Notes: generated from the letters alone by a model not told the origin. A DNA stretch of 64,000 bases from Pseudomonas lurida (GCF_013522705.1 NZ_JAAMRE010000001.1:124001-188000), one strand, 5' to 3'. Shown: positions 27,784-37,466, numbered from the stretch's first letter. Translations and numbers: made by a program.

Positions 27784-30018
27784 TCAAATACGCCGAGCGG
27801 CGTAACGCTTGAGCATGCTCGGAACATCGAGAATCAGCGCGATCCGACCGTCACCGGTGATGGTCGCACCCGACATGCCCGGGGTTCCCTGCAGCATTTT
27901 GCCCAAAGGCTTGATGACCACTTCTTCCTGGCCGACCAGTTGATCGACCACAAAGCCGATACGCTGGGTGCCCACGGAGAGAATCACCACATGGCCTTCG
28001 CGCTGTTCTTCATGCGCCGCCGATGCCACCAGCCAGCGCTTGAGGTAGAACAGCGGCAACGCCTTGTCGCGCACGATCACCACTTCCTGGCCGTCCACCA
28101 CGTTGGTGCGCGACAGGTCGAGGTGGAAGATCTCGTTGACGTTGACCAGCGGGAAGGCGAAGGCCTGGTTGCCCAGCATCACCATCAGGGTCGGCATGAT
28201 CGCCAGGGTCAACGGCACCTTGATGACGATCTTGGAACCCTGGCCCTTGGTCGAGTAGATATTGATCGAGCCGTTGAGCTGGCTGATCTTGGTCTTGACC
28301 ACGTCCATGCCCACGCCACGGCCCGACACGTCGGAGATCTCGGTTTTGGTCGAGAAGCCTGGGGCGAAGATCAGGTTGTAGCACTCGGTGTCGGTCAGGC
28401 GGTCGGCGGCATCCTTGTCCATCACGCCACGCTTGACCGCGATGTTGCGCAGGATGGCCGGATCCATGCCCTTGCCGTCGTCGGTGATAGACAGCAGGAT
28501 ATGGTCGCCTTCCTGCTCGGCCGCCAGGATCACCTTGCCGCCACGGGACTTGCCCGAGGCTTCACGTTCTTCCGGGGTTTCCACGCCATGGTCGACGGCG
28601 TTGCGCACCAAGTGGACCAGCGGGTCGGCCAGGGCCTCGACGAGGTTTTTGTCGAGGTCGGTTTCTTCGCCTACCAGTTCCAGGTTGATTTCTTTCTTCA
28701 GCTGGCGCGCCAGGTCGCGAACCAGGCGCGGGAAGCGGCCGAAGACTTTCTTGATCGGCTGCATCCGCGTTTTCATCACGGCGGTCTGCAGGTCGGCGGT
28801 CACCACATCGAGGTTCGACACGGCCTTTTGCATGGACTCATCGCCACTGCTCAGGCCCAGGCGCACCAGGCGGTTACGCACCAATACCAGTTCGCCGACC
28901 ATGTTCATGATGTCGTCCAGGCGCGCGGTATCGACCCGCACGGTGGTTTCGGCTTCAGTCACAGGCTTGTCGGCCACCGGCGCGGCGGCGGCCGCTCGTG
29001 CAGGGGCAGCCGCGGCGGCCGGAGCAGGCGCAGGCTTGGCGGCCGGGGCGGCGGCCTTCGCGGCTACCGGTGCAGGCTTGGCGGCGGCGGCCGTCGCTGC
29101 GGCGGCCGGGGCCACTTCGCTGAACTTGCCTTTGCCGTGCAGATCGTCCAGCAGTGCTTCGAACTCATGATCGGTGATCAGTCCGTCGCCGGCGGGTTGG
29201 GCCGGTGTCGCCGGTTTGGCGGCGGCCGGTGCCGCAGGGGCTGCCGCGGTGGCGGCCACTTCCGGCAGCGCATCGGCGGCGAAGGTGCCCTTGCCATGCA
29301 ACTGGTCGAGCAACGCTTCGAATTCGTCGTCAGTGATATCGGTGCTGGCAGTGGCAGCGGCCGGCGCCGGCGCTGCGGCGGCGGGTGCCACGGCGTCGGC
29401 GGCGAACTGGCCCTTGCCGTGCAACTGATCGAGCAGCGACTCGAACTCGGCGTCGGTAATGTCTTCGCTGGTCGGCGCCTGCGACGGGGCCGCTGCAGGA
29501 GCTTCAGCTTCGGCCTTGACCGCGCTGAGAGAGCTGAGCAGCTGTTCGAACTCGCTGTCGGTAACGTCCGGTTCCGGCGCCGGCTCAGGTTCCGCCACCG
29601 CCTCAGCCACGGGCTCGGCCGCCAGGTCGGCAGGCTCCGCGTAACGCGCCAGGGCGGCCAGCAGTTCCGGGGTGGCAGCGGTGATCGGGGCACGTTCGCG
29701 CACTTGGCTGAACATGCCGTTGACCGCATCGAGTGCTTCGAGAATCACGTCCATCAACTCCGAGTCTACGTGCCGCTCACCCTTGCGCAGGATGTCGAAC
29801 ACGTTCTCGGCGATGTGGCAGCACTCCACCAGCTCATGGAGCTGGAGGAAGCCGGCGCCCCCTTTTACAGTATGAAAACCGCGAAAAATTGCATTGAGCA
29901 GGTTCGCATCATCCGGGCGGCTTTCCAGCTCGACCAGTTGTTCGGACAGTTGCTCTAAAATTTCGCCGGCCTCTACAAGGAAATCCTGAAGGATCTCTTC
30001 ATCGGCGCCGAAGCTCAT
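27784..30018 (-). CDS. cheA: Chemotaxis histidine kinase CheA
   Basis: CheA phosphorylates CheY and CheB in the polar array. The 744 residues comprise P1 (about 1-110, His49 in [12 protein letters not shown]), a long Ala/Pro-rich linker (about 111-355), P3 dimerisation (about 357-415), the P4 ATPase (N box NAVDHG near 473, DDGKGMD near 513, FAPGFST near 551, GRGVGMD near 566) and P5 (about 600-744, CheW-like). In place of a normal P2, the linker carries the motif ITDxEFExLLDxLHGKGxF at 187-205, 228-246 and 281-299, with a degenerate copy near 152. AAGGAG precedes the ATG. It lies 11 bp downstream of cheZ. Confidence 0.97.
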   Translation of the reverse strand: MSFGADEEILQDFLVEAGEILEQLSEQLVELESRPDDANLLNAIFRGFHTVKGGAGFLQLHELVECCHIAENVFDILRKGERHVDSELMDVILEALDAVNGMFSQVRERAPITAATPELLAALARYAEPADLAAEPVAEAVAEPEPAPEPDVTDSEFEQLLSSLSAVKAEAEAPAAAPSQAPTSEDITDAEFESLLDQLHGKGQFAADAVAPAAAAPAPAAATASTDITDDEFEALLDQLHGKGTFAADALPEVAATAAAPAAPAAAKPATPAQPAGDGLITDHEFEALLDDLHGKGKFSEVAPAAAATAAAAKPAPVAAKAAAPAAKPAPAPAAAAAPARAAAAAPVADKPVTEAETTVRVDTARLDDIMNMVGELVLVRNRLVRLGLSSGDESMQKAVSNLDVVTADLQTAVMKTRMQPIKKVFGRFPRLVRDLARQLKKEINLELVGEETDLDKNLVEALADPLVHLVRNAVDHGVETPEEREASGKSRGGKVILAAEQEGDHILLSITDDGKGMDPAILRNIAVKRGVMDKDAADRLTDTECYNLIFAPGFSTKTEISDVSGRGVGMDVVKTKISQLNGSINIYSTKGQGSKIVIKVPLTLAIMPTLMVMLGNQAFAFPLVNVNEIFHLDLSRTNVVDGQEVVIVRDKALPLFYLKRWLVASAAHEEQREGHVVILSVGTQRIGFVVDQLVGQEEVVIKPLGKMLQGTPGMSGATITGDGRIALILDVPSMLKRYAARRI

Positions 30019-30029
30019 GTGGGTGCTCC

Positions 30030-30818
30030 TTAGAAGCCTAAACTGGATAACAGGTCATCTACGTCATCCTGACCTGACACAACGTCTTCACGTTTATCGG
30101 CATGAATCTGCGGACCTTCACCCTTGGCGAGATGTTTTTGTGGATCTTTTTCCGAGAGGATCGCTGCGCGGTCATGTTCGATGCCGGCGAAACGGTCAAC
30201 CTGGCCTGCCATGAGCACCAGTTTGAGCAAATTGCTTTCCACTTCGGTGACCAACTGCGTCACACGCTTGATCACCTGACCGGTCAGGTCCTGGTAGTCC
30301 TGGGCCAGCAGAATGTCGTTGAGGTTGCTGGACACCGTGCGGTTGTCCTGCTCGCTGCGTGACAGGAACCCTTCGACCCGGCGTGCCAGCTCGCGGAACT
30401 CTTCAGCCCCCACTTCCCGGCGCATGAAGCGGCCCCAGTCGGCATTCAGGGCCTGGGCTTCATTGGCCATGCCGTTGACCAGAGGCGTGGCGTTTTCCAC
30501 CAGGTCCATGGTGCGGTTGGCCGCCGCCTCAGTCAGCCTGACCACGTAGGACAGGCGTTCGGTGGCATCGGTAATCTGCGAGATTTCTTCGGCCTGGGGC
30601 ATGTGCGGGTCAATCTGGAAATTGACGATTGCACTGTGCAACTCGCGCGTGAGCTTGCCCACTTCCTGGTACAGGCCTCGGTCACGGGTCTGATTGAGCT
30701 CATGGATTAACTGCACCGCGTCGCCGAAATGACCTTTTTCAAGGCTGTCGACCAGTTGGTGAGCATGTTTTTTCAGGGTTGACTCAAAGTCTCCCTGTGA
30801 CGTTTCTTTCTGCTCCAT
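30030..30818 (-). CDS. cheZ: CheY-P phosphatase CheZ
   Basis: CheZ speeds dephosphorylation of CheY. The 262-residue, largely helical protein has the long hairpin (about 75-200) and the catalytic segment LAQDYQDLTGQVIKR, with Asp177 and Gln181 matching E. coli Asp143 and Gln147. The C terminus, DDVDDLLSSLGF, is the CheY-binding helix. It sits between cheY and cheA, 18 bp after cheY. Confidence 0.95.
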   Translation of the reverse strand: MEQKETSQGDFESTLKKHAHQLVDSLEKGHFGDAVQLIHELNQTRDRGLYQEVGKLTRELHSAIVNFQIDPHMPQAEEISQITDATERLSYVVRLTEAAANRTMDLVENATPLVNGMANEAQALNADWGRFMRREVGAEEFRELARRVEGFLSRSEQDNRTVSSNLNDILLAQDYQDLTGQVIKRVTQLVTEVESNLLKLVLMAGQVDRFAGIEHDRAAILSEKDPQKHLAKGEGPQIHADKREDVVSGQDDVDDLLSSLGF

Positions 30819-30836
30819 AGCTCCCCCGCGATGGCA

Positions 30837-31211
30837 TTAGCCGTGGATGCGTTCGAAGATTTTTTCGATCTTCTCTTTCAACGCCTGTGCAGTGAATGGC
30901 TTGACCACATAACCGTTAACGCCGGCCTGGGCAGCTTCGATAATCTGTTCACGCTTGGCTTCGGCGGTCACCATCAGCACGGGCAGGTTGCGCAGCTTTT
31001 CGTCGGCGCGCACCCAGCGAAGCAAGTCGATGCCGGTCATGCCGGGCATGTTCCAGTCCGTGACCAGAAAGTCGATGCCTCCGCTGTTGAGGATCGGCTG
31101 CGCCGTGATGCCATCATCCGCCTCGACCGTGTTGGTGAACCCAAGGTCACGCAACAGGTTTTTTATGATCCGCCGCATCGTTGAGAAGTCATCAACGATG
31201 AGGATTTTCAT
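30837..31211 (-). CDS. cheY: Chemotaxis response regulator CheY
   Basis: This 124-residue single receiver binds the flagellar switch (FliM) when phosphorylated. It has [18 protein letters not shown], acceptor Asp52 in [14 protein letters not shown], then [10 protein letters not shown] and [12 protein letters not shown]. Starting at ATG 31211 gives the same length as P. aeruginosa CheY; the eight extra upstream codons are not conserved. It opens the chemotaxis operon after a hairpin that follows fliA. Confidence 0.97.
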   Translation of the reverse strand: MKILIVDDFSTMRRIIKNLLRDLGFTNTVEADDGITAQPILNSGGIDFLVTDWNMPGMTGIDLLRWVRADEKLRNLPVLMVTAEAKREQIIEAAQAGVNGYVVKPFTAQALKEKIEKIFERIHG

Positions 31212-31245
31212 GTTCTTGTCCAATTCGACCTCCAAGCAGTCTTAA

Positions 31246-31268
31246 ACGCGCCCAGCACCTGGACGCGC
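31246..31268 (-). terminator. Hairpin between fliA and cheY
   Basis: On the minus strand GCGCGTCCAG and CTGGGCGCG pair around GTG (small bulge), followed by TTTAAGA. It could attenuate or end transcription from fliA and leave cheY to read-through or its own promoter, which I did not find. Confidence 0.6.
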
Positions 31269-31380
31269 CATTTCAATCAACAGGCATTACACAAAAAGGA
31301 CTGCCGGGGCCACCACGGGCCGAACCCGCGCAGGCCCATGGCCCACGCGGTATCGCTCTGCAGTGTCCCCACACTGCCTG

Positions 31381-32121
31381 TCAGCGCGCTCGCCACTCTC
31401 CCAGACGTCCCCGCAAGCGGGCGGCGCACTGGCTATGCAACTGGCTGACCCGCGATTCGCTGACCCCCAGCACCTCACCGATTTCCTTGAGGTTCAGCTC
31501 TTCGTCGTAGTACAGCGCCAACACCAAACGTTCACGCTCCGGCAAATTGGCGATTGCGTCCGCCAATGCCCCCTGGAAGCGTTCATCCTCCAGGTCGCGC
31601 GACGGCTCCATGTGAGCGCTCGCGCCGTCCTCGTGCAGCCCTTCATGCTCGCCGTCCTGCAACAGGTCGTCGAAACTGAACAGGCGGCTGCCTAAGGTAT
31701 CGTTCAAAATCCCGTAATAATCGTCGAGACTCAATTGGAGTTCGGCCGCAACTTCATGATCTTTAGCGTCACGACCGGTTTTTGCTTCAATTGCTCGAAT
31801 TGCGTCACTGACCATGCGCGTATTGCGATGCACCGAACGGGGTGCCCAGTCACCTTTACGCACTTCATCGAGCATCGCGCCGCGAATACGGATACCCGCA
31901 TACGTCTCGAAACTCGCACCCTTGGTGGCGTCGTACTTGGTCGACACCTCCAGCAGGCCGATCATGCCCGCCTGGATCAGATCCTCCACCTGCACGCTGG
32001 CCGGCAACCGGGCCAGCAAGTGGTAGGCAATGCGCTTGACCAGGGGCGCATAGCGCTCGATCAGTTCACCCTGGCTGTCACGCGCCGATTTTTTGTAGAG
32101 GTTGTAACCGCTCGATGTCAT
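31381..32121 (-). CDS. fliA: Flagellar sigma factor FliA (sigma28)
   Basis: FliA directs late flagellar and chemotaxis transcription. The 246 residues show region 2 (YAPLVKRIAYHLLARLPASV, EDLIQAGMIGLLEV, KGASFETYAGIRIRGAMLDE), region 3 (RSVHRNTR) and region 4 (LPERERLVLALYYDEELNLK, LGVSESRVSQLHSQ). ATG 32121 overlaps the fleN stop by 4 bp (ATGA), implying coupling. Likely FliA promoters in this window precede fliC and cheV. Confidence 0.97.
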   Translation of the reverse strand: MTSSGYNLYKKSARDSQGELIERYAPLVKRIAYHLLARLPASVQVEDLIQAGMIGLLEVSTKYDATKGASFETYAGIRIRGAMLDEVRKGDWAPRSVHRNTRMVSDAIRAIEAKTGRDAKDHEVAAELQLSLDDYYGILNDTLGSRLFSFDDLLQDGEHEGLHEDGASAHMEPSRDLEDERFQGALADAIANLPERERLVLALYYDEELNLKEIGEVLGVSESRVSQLHSQCAARLRGRLGEWRAR

Positions 32122-32951
32122 AGCACTGGCCCTGCGCTCGTCTGATGCACCAATCGCTCGACGAAAAACTCCAGATGCCCACGCGGGTTGGCGGGCAGCG
32201 GCCAGGTATCGACCTTCTGGGCAATAGCCTTGAACGCCAAGGCGCATTTCGAACGAGGGAATGCTTCGTAGACCGCGCGCTGTTTCTGCACGGCCTTGCG
32301 CACACATTCGTCGTAGGGAACTGCGCCGACGTATTGTAAGGCGACATCGAGAAAGCGATCCGTGACCTTGGTCAACTTGGCGAACAGGTTGCGCCCTTCC
32401 TGCGGGCTCTGGGCCATATTGGCCAGGACGCGGAAGCGGTTCATGCCGTAGTCACGGTTAAGGAGTTTAATCAGGGCGTAGGCGTCGGTGATCGAGGTGG
32501 GTTCATCGCAGACCACCAGCAATACTTCCTGCGCGGCGCGCACAAAGCTGACCACGGACTCGCCGATCCCCGCAGCGGTGTCGATCACCAGCACGTCGAG
32601 GTTGTCGCCGATATCGCTGAACGCTTGAATCAGCCCGGCATGCTGCGCGGGGCTCAGGTGCACCATGCTCTGGGTGCCGGAAGCGGCCGGCACGATGCGG
32701 ATCCCGCCGGGGCCTTGCAGCAGCACATCGCGCAGCTCGCACCGGCCTTCGATCACATCGGCCAGGGTGTGTTTGGGCGTCAGCCCCAGCAGAACGTCGA
32801 CGTTCGCCAGTCCCAGGTCGGCGTCCAGCAGCATGACGCGACGGCCAAGCTCTGCCAGCGCCAGGGACAAATTCACTGACACGTTAGTTTTTCCGACGCC
32901 ACCTTTGCCGCCGGTCACCGCGATCACCTGTACGGGATGCATGCTGCCCAT
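32118..32951 (-). CDS. fleN: Flagellar number regulator FleN (FlhG), MinD-like ATPase
   Basis: FleN limits Pseudomonas to its set number of polar flagella by antagonising FleQ. It has the deviant Walker A VTGGKGGVGKTNVSVNLSL (residues about 12-30), LLDADLGLANVDVLLGL, LVIDTAAGIG, and CDEPTSITDAYALIKLLNRD. The 277 residues match the P. aeruginosa protein closely as I recall it. It lies 104 bp after flhF and overlaps fliA. Confidence 0.96.
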   Translation of the reverse strand: MGSMHPVQVIAVTGGKGGVGKTNVSVNLSLALAELGRRVMLLDADLGLANVDVLLGLTPKHTLADVIEGRCELRDVLLQGPGGIRIVPAASGTQSMVHLSPAQHAGLIQAFSDIGDNLDVLVIDTAAGIGESVVSFVRAAQEVLLVVCDEPTSITDAYALIKLLNRDYGMNRFRVLANMAQSPQEGRNLFAKLTKVTDRFLDVALQYVGAVPYDECVRKAVQKQRAVYEAFPRSKCALAFKAIAQKVDTWPLPANPRGHLEFFVERLVHQTSAGPVL

Positions 32952-33055
32952 TTTATTTCTTTACCTTGTCTTGCTTAGACGCAGGCTACATGGCTTGGCC
33001 GCGTGAATCGCTTGCAGACCATCAATGTAGGTACATTGCATTGTGTTCATGTTGC

Positions 33056-34372
33056 TCAGCCCACCCGTTTTGCCGGGCTGTGGTACAGATCAGCGAACAT
33101 ATCGGCCATCGCTTCCTCGCTAGGCTCGTCCTGCATTTGCACGCTGACGGCACGGCTGACCAACTGATGACGGCGCGGCAGATGCAGATCATCCGGAATC
33201 CGCGGCCCGTCGGTCAGGTAGGCGACCGGTAATGCATGACCGATAGCCAGGCTCAACACTTCGCCCAGGCTGGCGGTTTCGTCCAATTTGGTCAGGATGC
33301 AACCGGCCAGCCCACAGCGTTTGTAACTGTGGTAGGCAGCGGTAAGAACCTGTTTCTGGCTGGTGGTTGCAAGCACCAGGTAATTTTTTGACTTGATCCC
33401 ACGCCCGGCCAGGCTTTCCAGCTGCATGCGCAGCGCCGGATCGCTGGCTTGCAGGCCGGCGGTGTCGATCAGCACCACGCGTTTGCGCAGCAGCGGGTCC
33501 AGGGCGTTGGCCAGGGACTGGCCCGGGTCGACATGGGTTACCGGCACGTTAAGAATGCGCCCCAGGGTCTTGAGCTGTTCCTGGGCACCGATACGGTAGC
33601 TGTCCATGCTCACCAGCGCGATGTTATGCGCGCCGTACTTGAGCACATAACGCGCCGCCAGCTTGGCCAGGGTGGTGGTCTTGCCCATGCCGGCAGGGCC
33701 GACCATGGCGATCACGCCGCCCTCTTCCAGGGGTTCGATTTCCGGGGTGACGATCATGCGGGCCAGGTGCGCCAGCAGCATGCGCCAGGCCTGGCGTGGC
33801 TCGTCGATTTCAGTGGTCAACGCCAGCAGGTCGCGGGACAACGGGCCGGACAGGCCGATGCGTTGCAGGCGACGCCACAGGTTGGCTTGCTGCGGCTTGC
33901 TGCCTTGCAACTGGTTCCAGGCCAGGGAGCCCAGTTGCACTTCCAGCAATTCACGCAGGCCATTGAGTTCAAAACGCATCGAATCGAACATGCGCTGGTC
34001 GACGGCGGCGGCCGGGGCTGGCGCGGCGGGACGCGGCGGTTCGACAAACGTAGGTTCAACCAGCGGCTCGGCGGCGGTCAGCGGCAGGCCGGCGAACAAC
34101 TGGCGATTGGTGGTGGCATCGCTGTCGCCGCGCATGCTCAGTTCGGCCTGGGCCGAGACGATGCGCGAAGCGGTCTTGCGCAACTCGTCCTCGAGCTCCA
34201 TGTTGGGAACGCGTGGCGCCAGCGCCGAGGGGGTGTAGTCCAGGGCAGCCGTCAGCTCGACACCGCCGGCAATACGACGGTTACCGATAATCGCGGCGTC
34301 GGCGCCCAGCTCATCACGGACCAGTTTCATGGCCTGACGCATATCGGCGGCGAAAAAACGCTTCACTTGCAT
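33056..34372 (-). CDS. flhF: Flagellar polar-placement GTPase FlhF
   Basis: FlhF is an SRP-family GTPase that marks the pole for flagellum assembly. The N-terminal part (1-210) has a conserved start, MQVKRFFAADMRQAMKLV, and a Pro-rich linker (about 105-125). The NG domain begins about residue 215 with the P-loop VGPAGMGKTTTLAKLA (about 224-239), then SMDSYRIGAQEQLKTLGRIL, LIDTAG and LTKLDETASLGEVL. It lies 12 bp after flhA. Confidence 0.97.
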   Translation of the reverse strand: MQVKRFFAADMRQAMKLVRDELGADAAIIGNRRIAGGVELTAALDYTPSALAPRVPNMELEDELRKTASRIVSAQAELSMRGDSDATTNRQLFAGLPLTAAEPLVEPTFVEPPRPAAPAPAAAVDQRMFDSMRFELNGLRELLEVQLGSLAWNQLQGSKPQQANLWRRLQRIGLSGPLSRDLLALTTEIDEPRQAWRMLLAHLARMIVTPEIEPLEEGGVIAMVGPAGMGKTTTLAKLAARYVLKYGAHNIALVSMDSYRIGAQEQLKTLGRILNVPVTHVDPGQSLANALDPLLRKRVVLIDTAGLQASDPALRMQLESLAGRGIKSKNYLVLATTSQKQVLTAAYHSYKRCGLAGCILTKLDETASLGEVLSLAIGHALPVAYLTDGPRIPDDLHLPRRHQLVSRAVSVQMQDEPSEEAMADMFADLYHSPAKRVG

Positions 34373-34384
34373 AACCCACTACCC

Positions 34385-36514
34385 TCAGCCGTTGGGCCCT
34401 ACTGTCGCGACGATAGTCACTTGCTTGTTGTCAGGAATTTCCTGATAAGCCAACACGTGCAAATTCGGTACTGCCAGGCGTCCAAACCGCGACAACATCG
34501 CTCGGACCGGACCCGCCACCAGCAGAATCACCGGTTGGCCCTGCATTTCCTGGCGCTGTGCGGCGTCGATCAACGAACGCTGCAGTTTTTCAGCCATGCT
34601 TGGCTCCAGCAGAACGCCTTCTTCCTGGCCTTGCCCTGCCTTCTGAATACTATTGAGCAATATTTGTTCCAACCTTGGCTCCAAGGTGATAACAGGCAGC
34701 TCGGAGTCAAGCCCTACAATGCTTTGCACGATTGCGCGGGACAATCCGACGCGCACCGCGGCCACCAGCGCGGCGGTATCTTGACTCTTGGCGGCGTTGT
34801 TGGCGATGGCTTCGGCAATGCTGCGGATGTCGCGCACCGGCACTTGTTCGGCCAGCAGCGCCTGCAGCACTTTGAGCAATTGCGACAGCGACAGCACGCC
34901 CGGCACCAGCTCTTCGGCGAGTTTTGGCGAGGCTTTGCCGAGCAACCCCATCAATTGCTGGACTTCCTCGTGGCCGATCAGCTCGTGAGAGTGCTTGTAC
35001 AGGATCTGGTTCAGGTGCGTGGCAACCACGGTGCTGGCGTCGACCACGGTGTAGCCCAGGGATTGGGCCTGGCTGCGCTGGCTGATTTCGATCCACACCG
35101 CTTCCAGGCCGAAAGCCGGATCTTTGGCGGTAATACCGTTGAGGCTGCCGAACACCTGGCCGGGGTTGATCGCCAGTTCGCGATCGGGGTAGATCTCGGC
35201 TTCGGCCAGGATCACGCCCATCAGGGTCAGGCGGTAGGCGCTGGGCGCCAAATCGAGGTTGTCGCGAATGTGCACGGTGGGCATCAAAAAGCCCAGGTCC
35301 TGGGACAGCTTCTTGCGCACGCCCTTGATCCGCGCGAGCAATTGGCCACCCTGGTTGCGGTCCACCAATGGGATCAGGCGGTAGCCGACTTCCAGGCCGA
35401 TCATGTCGATCGGGGTCACGTCATCCCAGCCCAATTCCTTGGTTTCCTGGGCGCGGGCCGGGGATGGCAGCAGTTCCTGCTGGCGAGCGATCTCTTGCTG
35501 GGCCTGGACCTTGACCATGTTCTGTTTTTTCCAGAACAGGTAAGCCGCGCCGCCGGCCATGGCTGCCATGCTCAGGAACGACACGTGCGGCATGCCCGGC
35601 ACCAGGCCCATGATCGCCATGATGCCCGCCGCCACGGCCAGGGCCTTGGGCGAGGCAAACATCTGCCGGCTGATCTGCTTGCCCATGTCTTCGGAGCCCG
35701 ACGCACGGGTCACCATGATCGCCGCCGCTGTGGATAACAACAGTGATGGCAATTGCGCCACTAAACCGTCACCGATGGTCAGCAAGGCGTACACCTTACC
35801 GGCATCGCCGAAACTCATGCCGTGCTGGAAGATACCGACCGCCATGCCGCCGATCAGGTTGATGAACAGGATCAACAGGCCAGCGATGGCGTCACCGCGC
35901 ACGAATTTACTGGCACCGTCCATGGAGCCGTAGAACTCGGCTTCCTGGGCGACTTCCAGGCGGCGCGACTTGGCCTGGTTCTGGTCGATCAGACCGGCGT
36001 TGAGGTCGGCGTCGATGGCCATCTGTTTGCCGGGCATGGCGTCGAGGGTGAAACGCGCGCTCACCTCGGAAATACGCCCGGCGCCTTTGGTCACCACCAC
36101 GAAGTTGATGATCATCAGGATGGCGAACACCACGATACCGACCACGTAGTTACCGCCGATCACCACTTCACCGAAGGCCTGGATCACCTTACCGGCGGCG
36201 GCGTGGCCGTCCTGACCGTGCAGCATCACCACGCGGGTCGACGCGACGTTGAGCGCCAGGCGCAACAGGGTCGCCACCAGCAGGATGGTGGGGAACACCG
36301 CGAAATCCAGCGGACGCAGGGCGTACACGCAGACCAGCAGCACCACCACGGACAGCGCGATGTTGAAAGTGAAGAACACGTCCAGCAGAAACGGCGGCAT
36401 CGGCAACATCATCATTGCCAGCATCACCAGCAACAACAACGGCACACCCAGATTGCCCCGCGACAGGTCAGTCAGGGTGCCACGGGCCGTGCTGAGCATT
36501 TGAGAGCGATCCAC
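34385..36514 (-). CDS. flhA: Flagellar export gate protein FlhA
   Basis: FlhA is the large export-gate protein of the flagellar type III apparatus. Eight membrane helices occupy about the first 330 residues, with the conserved FHIPEP-family loop ASKFVRGDAIAGLLILFIN. The cytoplasmic half (about 350-709) docks export chaperones. GTG at 36514 gives a start of VDRSQMLSTARG, matching P. aeruginosa FlhA, with GAGGAA upstream. An RpoN promoter lies 65-80 bp upstream of the start. In P. aeruginosa two other genes separate flhB and flhA; here two cold-shock genes do. Confidence 0.96.
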   Translation of the reverse strand: MDRSQMLSTARGTLTDLSRGNLGVPLLLLVMLAMMMLPMPPFLLDVFFTFNIALSVVVLLVCVYALRPLDFAVFPTILLVATLLRLALNVASTRVVMLHGQDGHAAAGKVIQAFGEVVIGGNYVVGIVVFAILMIINFVVVTKGAGRISEVSARFTLDAMPGKQMAIDADLNAGLIDQNQAKSRRLEVAQEAEFYGSMDGASKFVRGDAIAGLLILFINLIGGMAVGIFQHGMSFGDAGKVYALLTIGDGLVAQLPSLLLSTAAAIMVTRASGSEDMGKQISRQMFASPKALAVAAGIMAIMGLVPGMPHVSFLSMAAMAGGAAYLFWKKQNMVKVQAQQEIARQQELLPSPARAQETKELGWDDVTPIDMIGLEVGYRLIPLVDRNQGGQLLARIKGVRKKLSQDLGFLMPTVHIRDNLDLAPSAYRLTLMGVILAEAEIYPDRELAINPGQVFGSLNGITAKDPAFGLEAVWIEISQRSQAQSLGYTVVDASTVVATHLNQILYKHSHELIGHEEVQQLMGLLGKASPKLAEELVPGVLSLSQLLKVLQALLAEQVPVRDIRSIAEAIANNAAKSQDTAALVAAVRVGLSRAIVQSIVGLDSELPVITLEPRLEQILLNSIQKAGQGQEEGVLLEPSMAEKLQRSLIDAAQRQEMQGQPVILLVAGPVRAMLSRFGRLAVPNLHVLAYQEIPDNKQVTIVATVGPNG

Positions 36515-36578
36515 CACCGGTATTCCTCGTTTCCTTGAAGCAAACTTTTGACGCCAGCTGGCGACTTGCAGGCGGTAT

Positions 36579-36594
36579 TGCAAGAAGCCTTCCA
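36579..36594 (-). promoter_or_regulatory. RpoN promoter of flhA
   Basis: The minus strand reads TGGAAGGCTTCTTGCA: the essential GG and GC lie 10 bases apart and the TTGCA -12 half is perfect. The -24 half deviates (TGGAAG for TGGCAC). FleQ with RpoN is known to drive flhA in P. aeruginosa. Confidence 0.7.
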
Positions 36595-36662
36595 ACTTTA
36601 CTTTTGTGCCTGGAGAACCTCACAAACACTCGGGGGATCGGATGTTGTCATCCAAATGTAAT

Positions 36663-36741
36663 GAGGGGGCTTGCCCCCGATTGCAGTCTGTCAGGCCTGG
36701 ATCAGGTGCCTGATACACCGCCATCGGGGGCAAGCCCCCTC
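36663..36741. repeat. Inverted REP pair (REPIN-like)
   Basis: GAGGGGGCTTGCCCCCGAT (36663-36681) and ATCGGGGGCAAGCCCCCTC (36723-36741) are perfect 19-bp inverted copies, 41 bp apart. This is the REP core of P. fluorescens. It fills most of the gap between the flhA promoter and the csp gene. Nothing else is seen in 36595-36848. Confidence 0.9.
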
Positions 36742-36848
36742 CCACATTTGCGCTATGTGCAGCCAGCGCTGCTGAGGACATTTATTGCAAGAATTGGGGA
36801 CCGTCTCTAGGAGGCCCGCTCGCTAGTCCAACACCGAAGAACTGAAGC

Positions 36849-37049
36849 TCAAAGGGCGCGAACGTTTTCAGCCTGAGCACCTTTGGGCCCCTGGGTAACC
36901 TCGAACTCCACTTTTTGCCCCTCTTCAAGGGTCTTGAATCCGTCGCTCTTTATGGCCGAGTAGTGGACAAATAGATCGCCCCCACCGTCCTGAGTGATAA
37001 ATCCAAAGCCCTTCTCCGCGTTAAACCACTTCACAGTACCTGTTGCCAT
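36849..37049 (-). CDS. CspA-family cold shock protein
   Basis: This 66-residue single cold-shock domain binds single-stranded RNA or DNA as a chaperone. RNP1 is KGFGFI (residues 13-18) and RNP2 is LFVHY (26-30), both intact; it opens [10 protein letters not shown] and closes [16 protein letters not shown] sits 7 bases before ATG. It lies 22 bp after the related CSD-like gene and inside the flagellar locus between flhB and flhA. Which paralogue it is cannot be told. Confidence 0.95.
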   Translation of the reverse strand: MATGTVKWFNAEKGFGFITQDGGGDLFVHYSAIKSDGFKTLEEGQKVEFEVTQGPKGAQAENVRAL

Positions 37050-37071
37050 TGCCGTTCTCCGTACACTTCAA

Positions 37072-37278
37072 TTAAACGCAGATCAGCTTGATCTCGCACG
37101 CATAGACTCCATCAGGACGATGGATTTTCTGAAATGCCACTCTCTGGCCCTGCGAAAGCAAACGACCGCCTGAGCTGAGCAGATCGACCGCCACCACCTC
37201 ACCCCACTCCTCCGGAGCGATCAAACCCTTGCCGGTCTGTGGGTCATACGCTTGAACCCAGCCTTTAAAAACCTGCAT
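37072..37278 (-). CDS. Degenerate cold-shock-domain-like small protein
   Basis: This 68-residue protein aligns along its whole length with the intact cold shock protein beside it (GWVQAYDPQTGKGLIAPEEW against [31 protein letters not shown] against [10 protein letters not shown]). RNP1 becomes GKGLIA and RNP2 becomes VVAVD, so most of the aromatic residues that stack on nucleic acid are lost. GGGAG and GGGA precede the ATG, so it looks translated. It may be an OB-fold protein with another ligand, or a partner of the adjacent Csp. No named family was recognised. Confidence 0.75.
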   Translation of the reverse strand: MQVFKGWVQAYDPQTGKGLIAPEEWGEVVAVDLLSSGGRLLSQGQRVAFQKIHRPDGVYACEIKLICV

Positions 37279-37466
37279 TTCCCACTCCCTGCATCTTGAT
37301 GCGCAGCGAGGTTATGGAACCGCGAGAAAGCGATGCTGGCTACTGTCAAAGTTGACAGGTAGACACTGATCAGCGACGAGTGGTAACGGCCAATGGGAGG
37401 ACTTATGGATGAGGAGACCTTGCGGTGAGAGCAGGCCTGCCACAGCACGACTGATTACCCGACGGC

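Noticed and set aside
27940..29958. Long plus-strand open frame opposite cheA
   Set aside because: It is antisense to a clearly conserved kinase, is histidine- and glycine-rich low-complexity sequence, and has no recognisable motif.
37221..37448. 75-codon minus-strand frame between flhB and the CSD-like gene
   Set aside because: It overlaps the CSD-like gene in another frame and has no plausible start signal or family.
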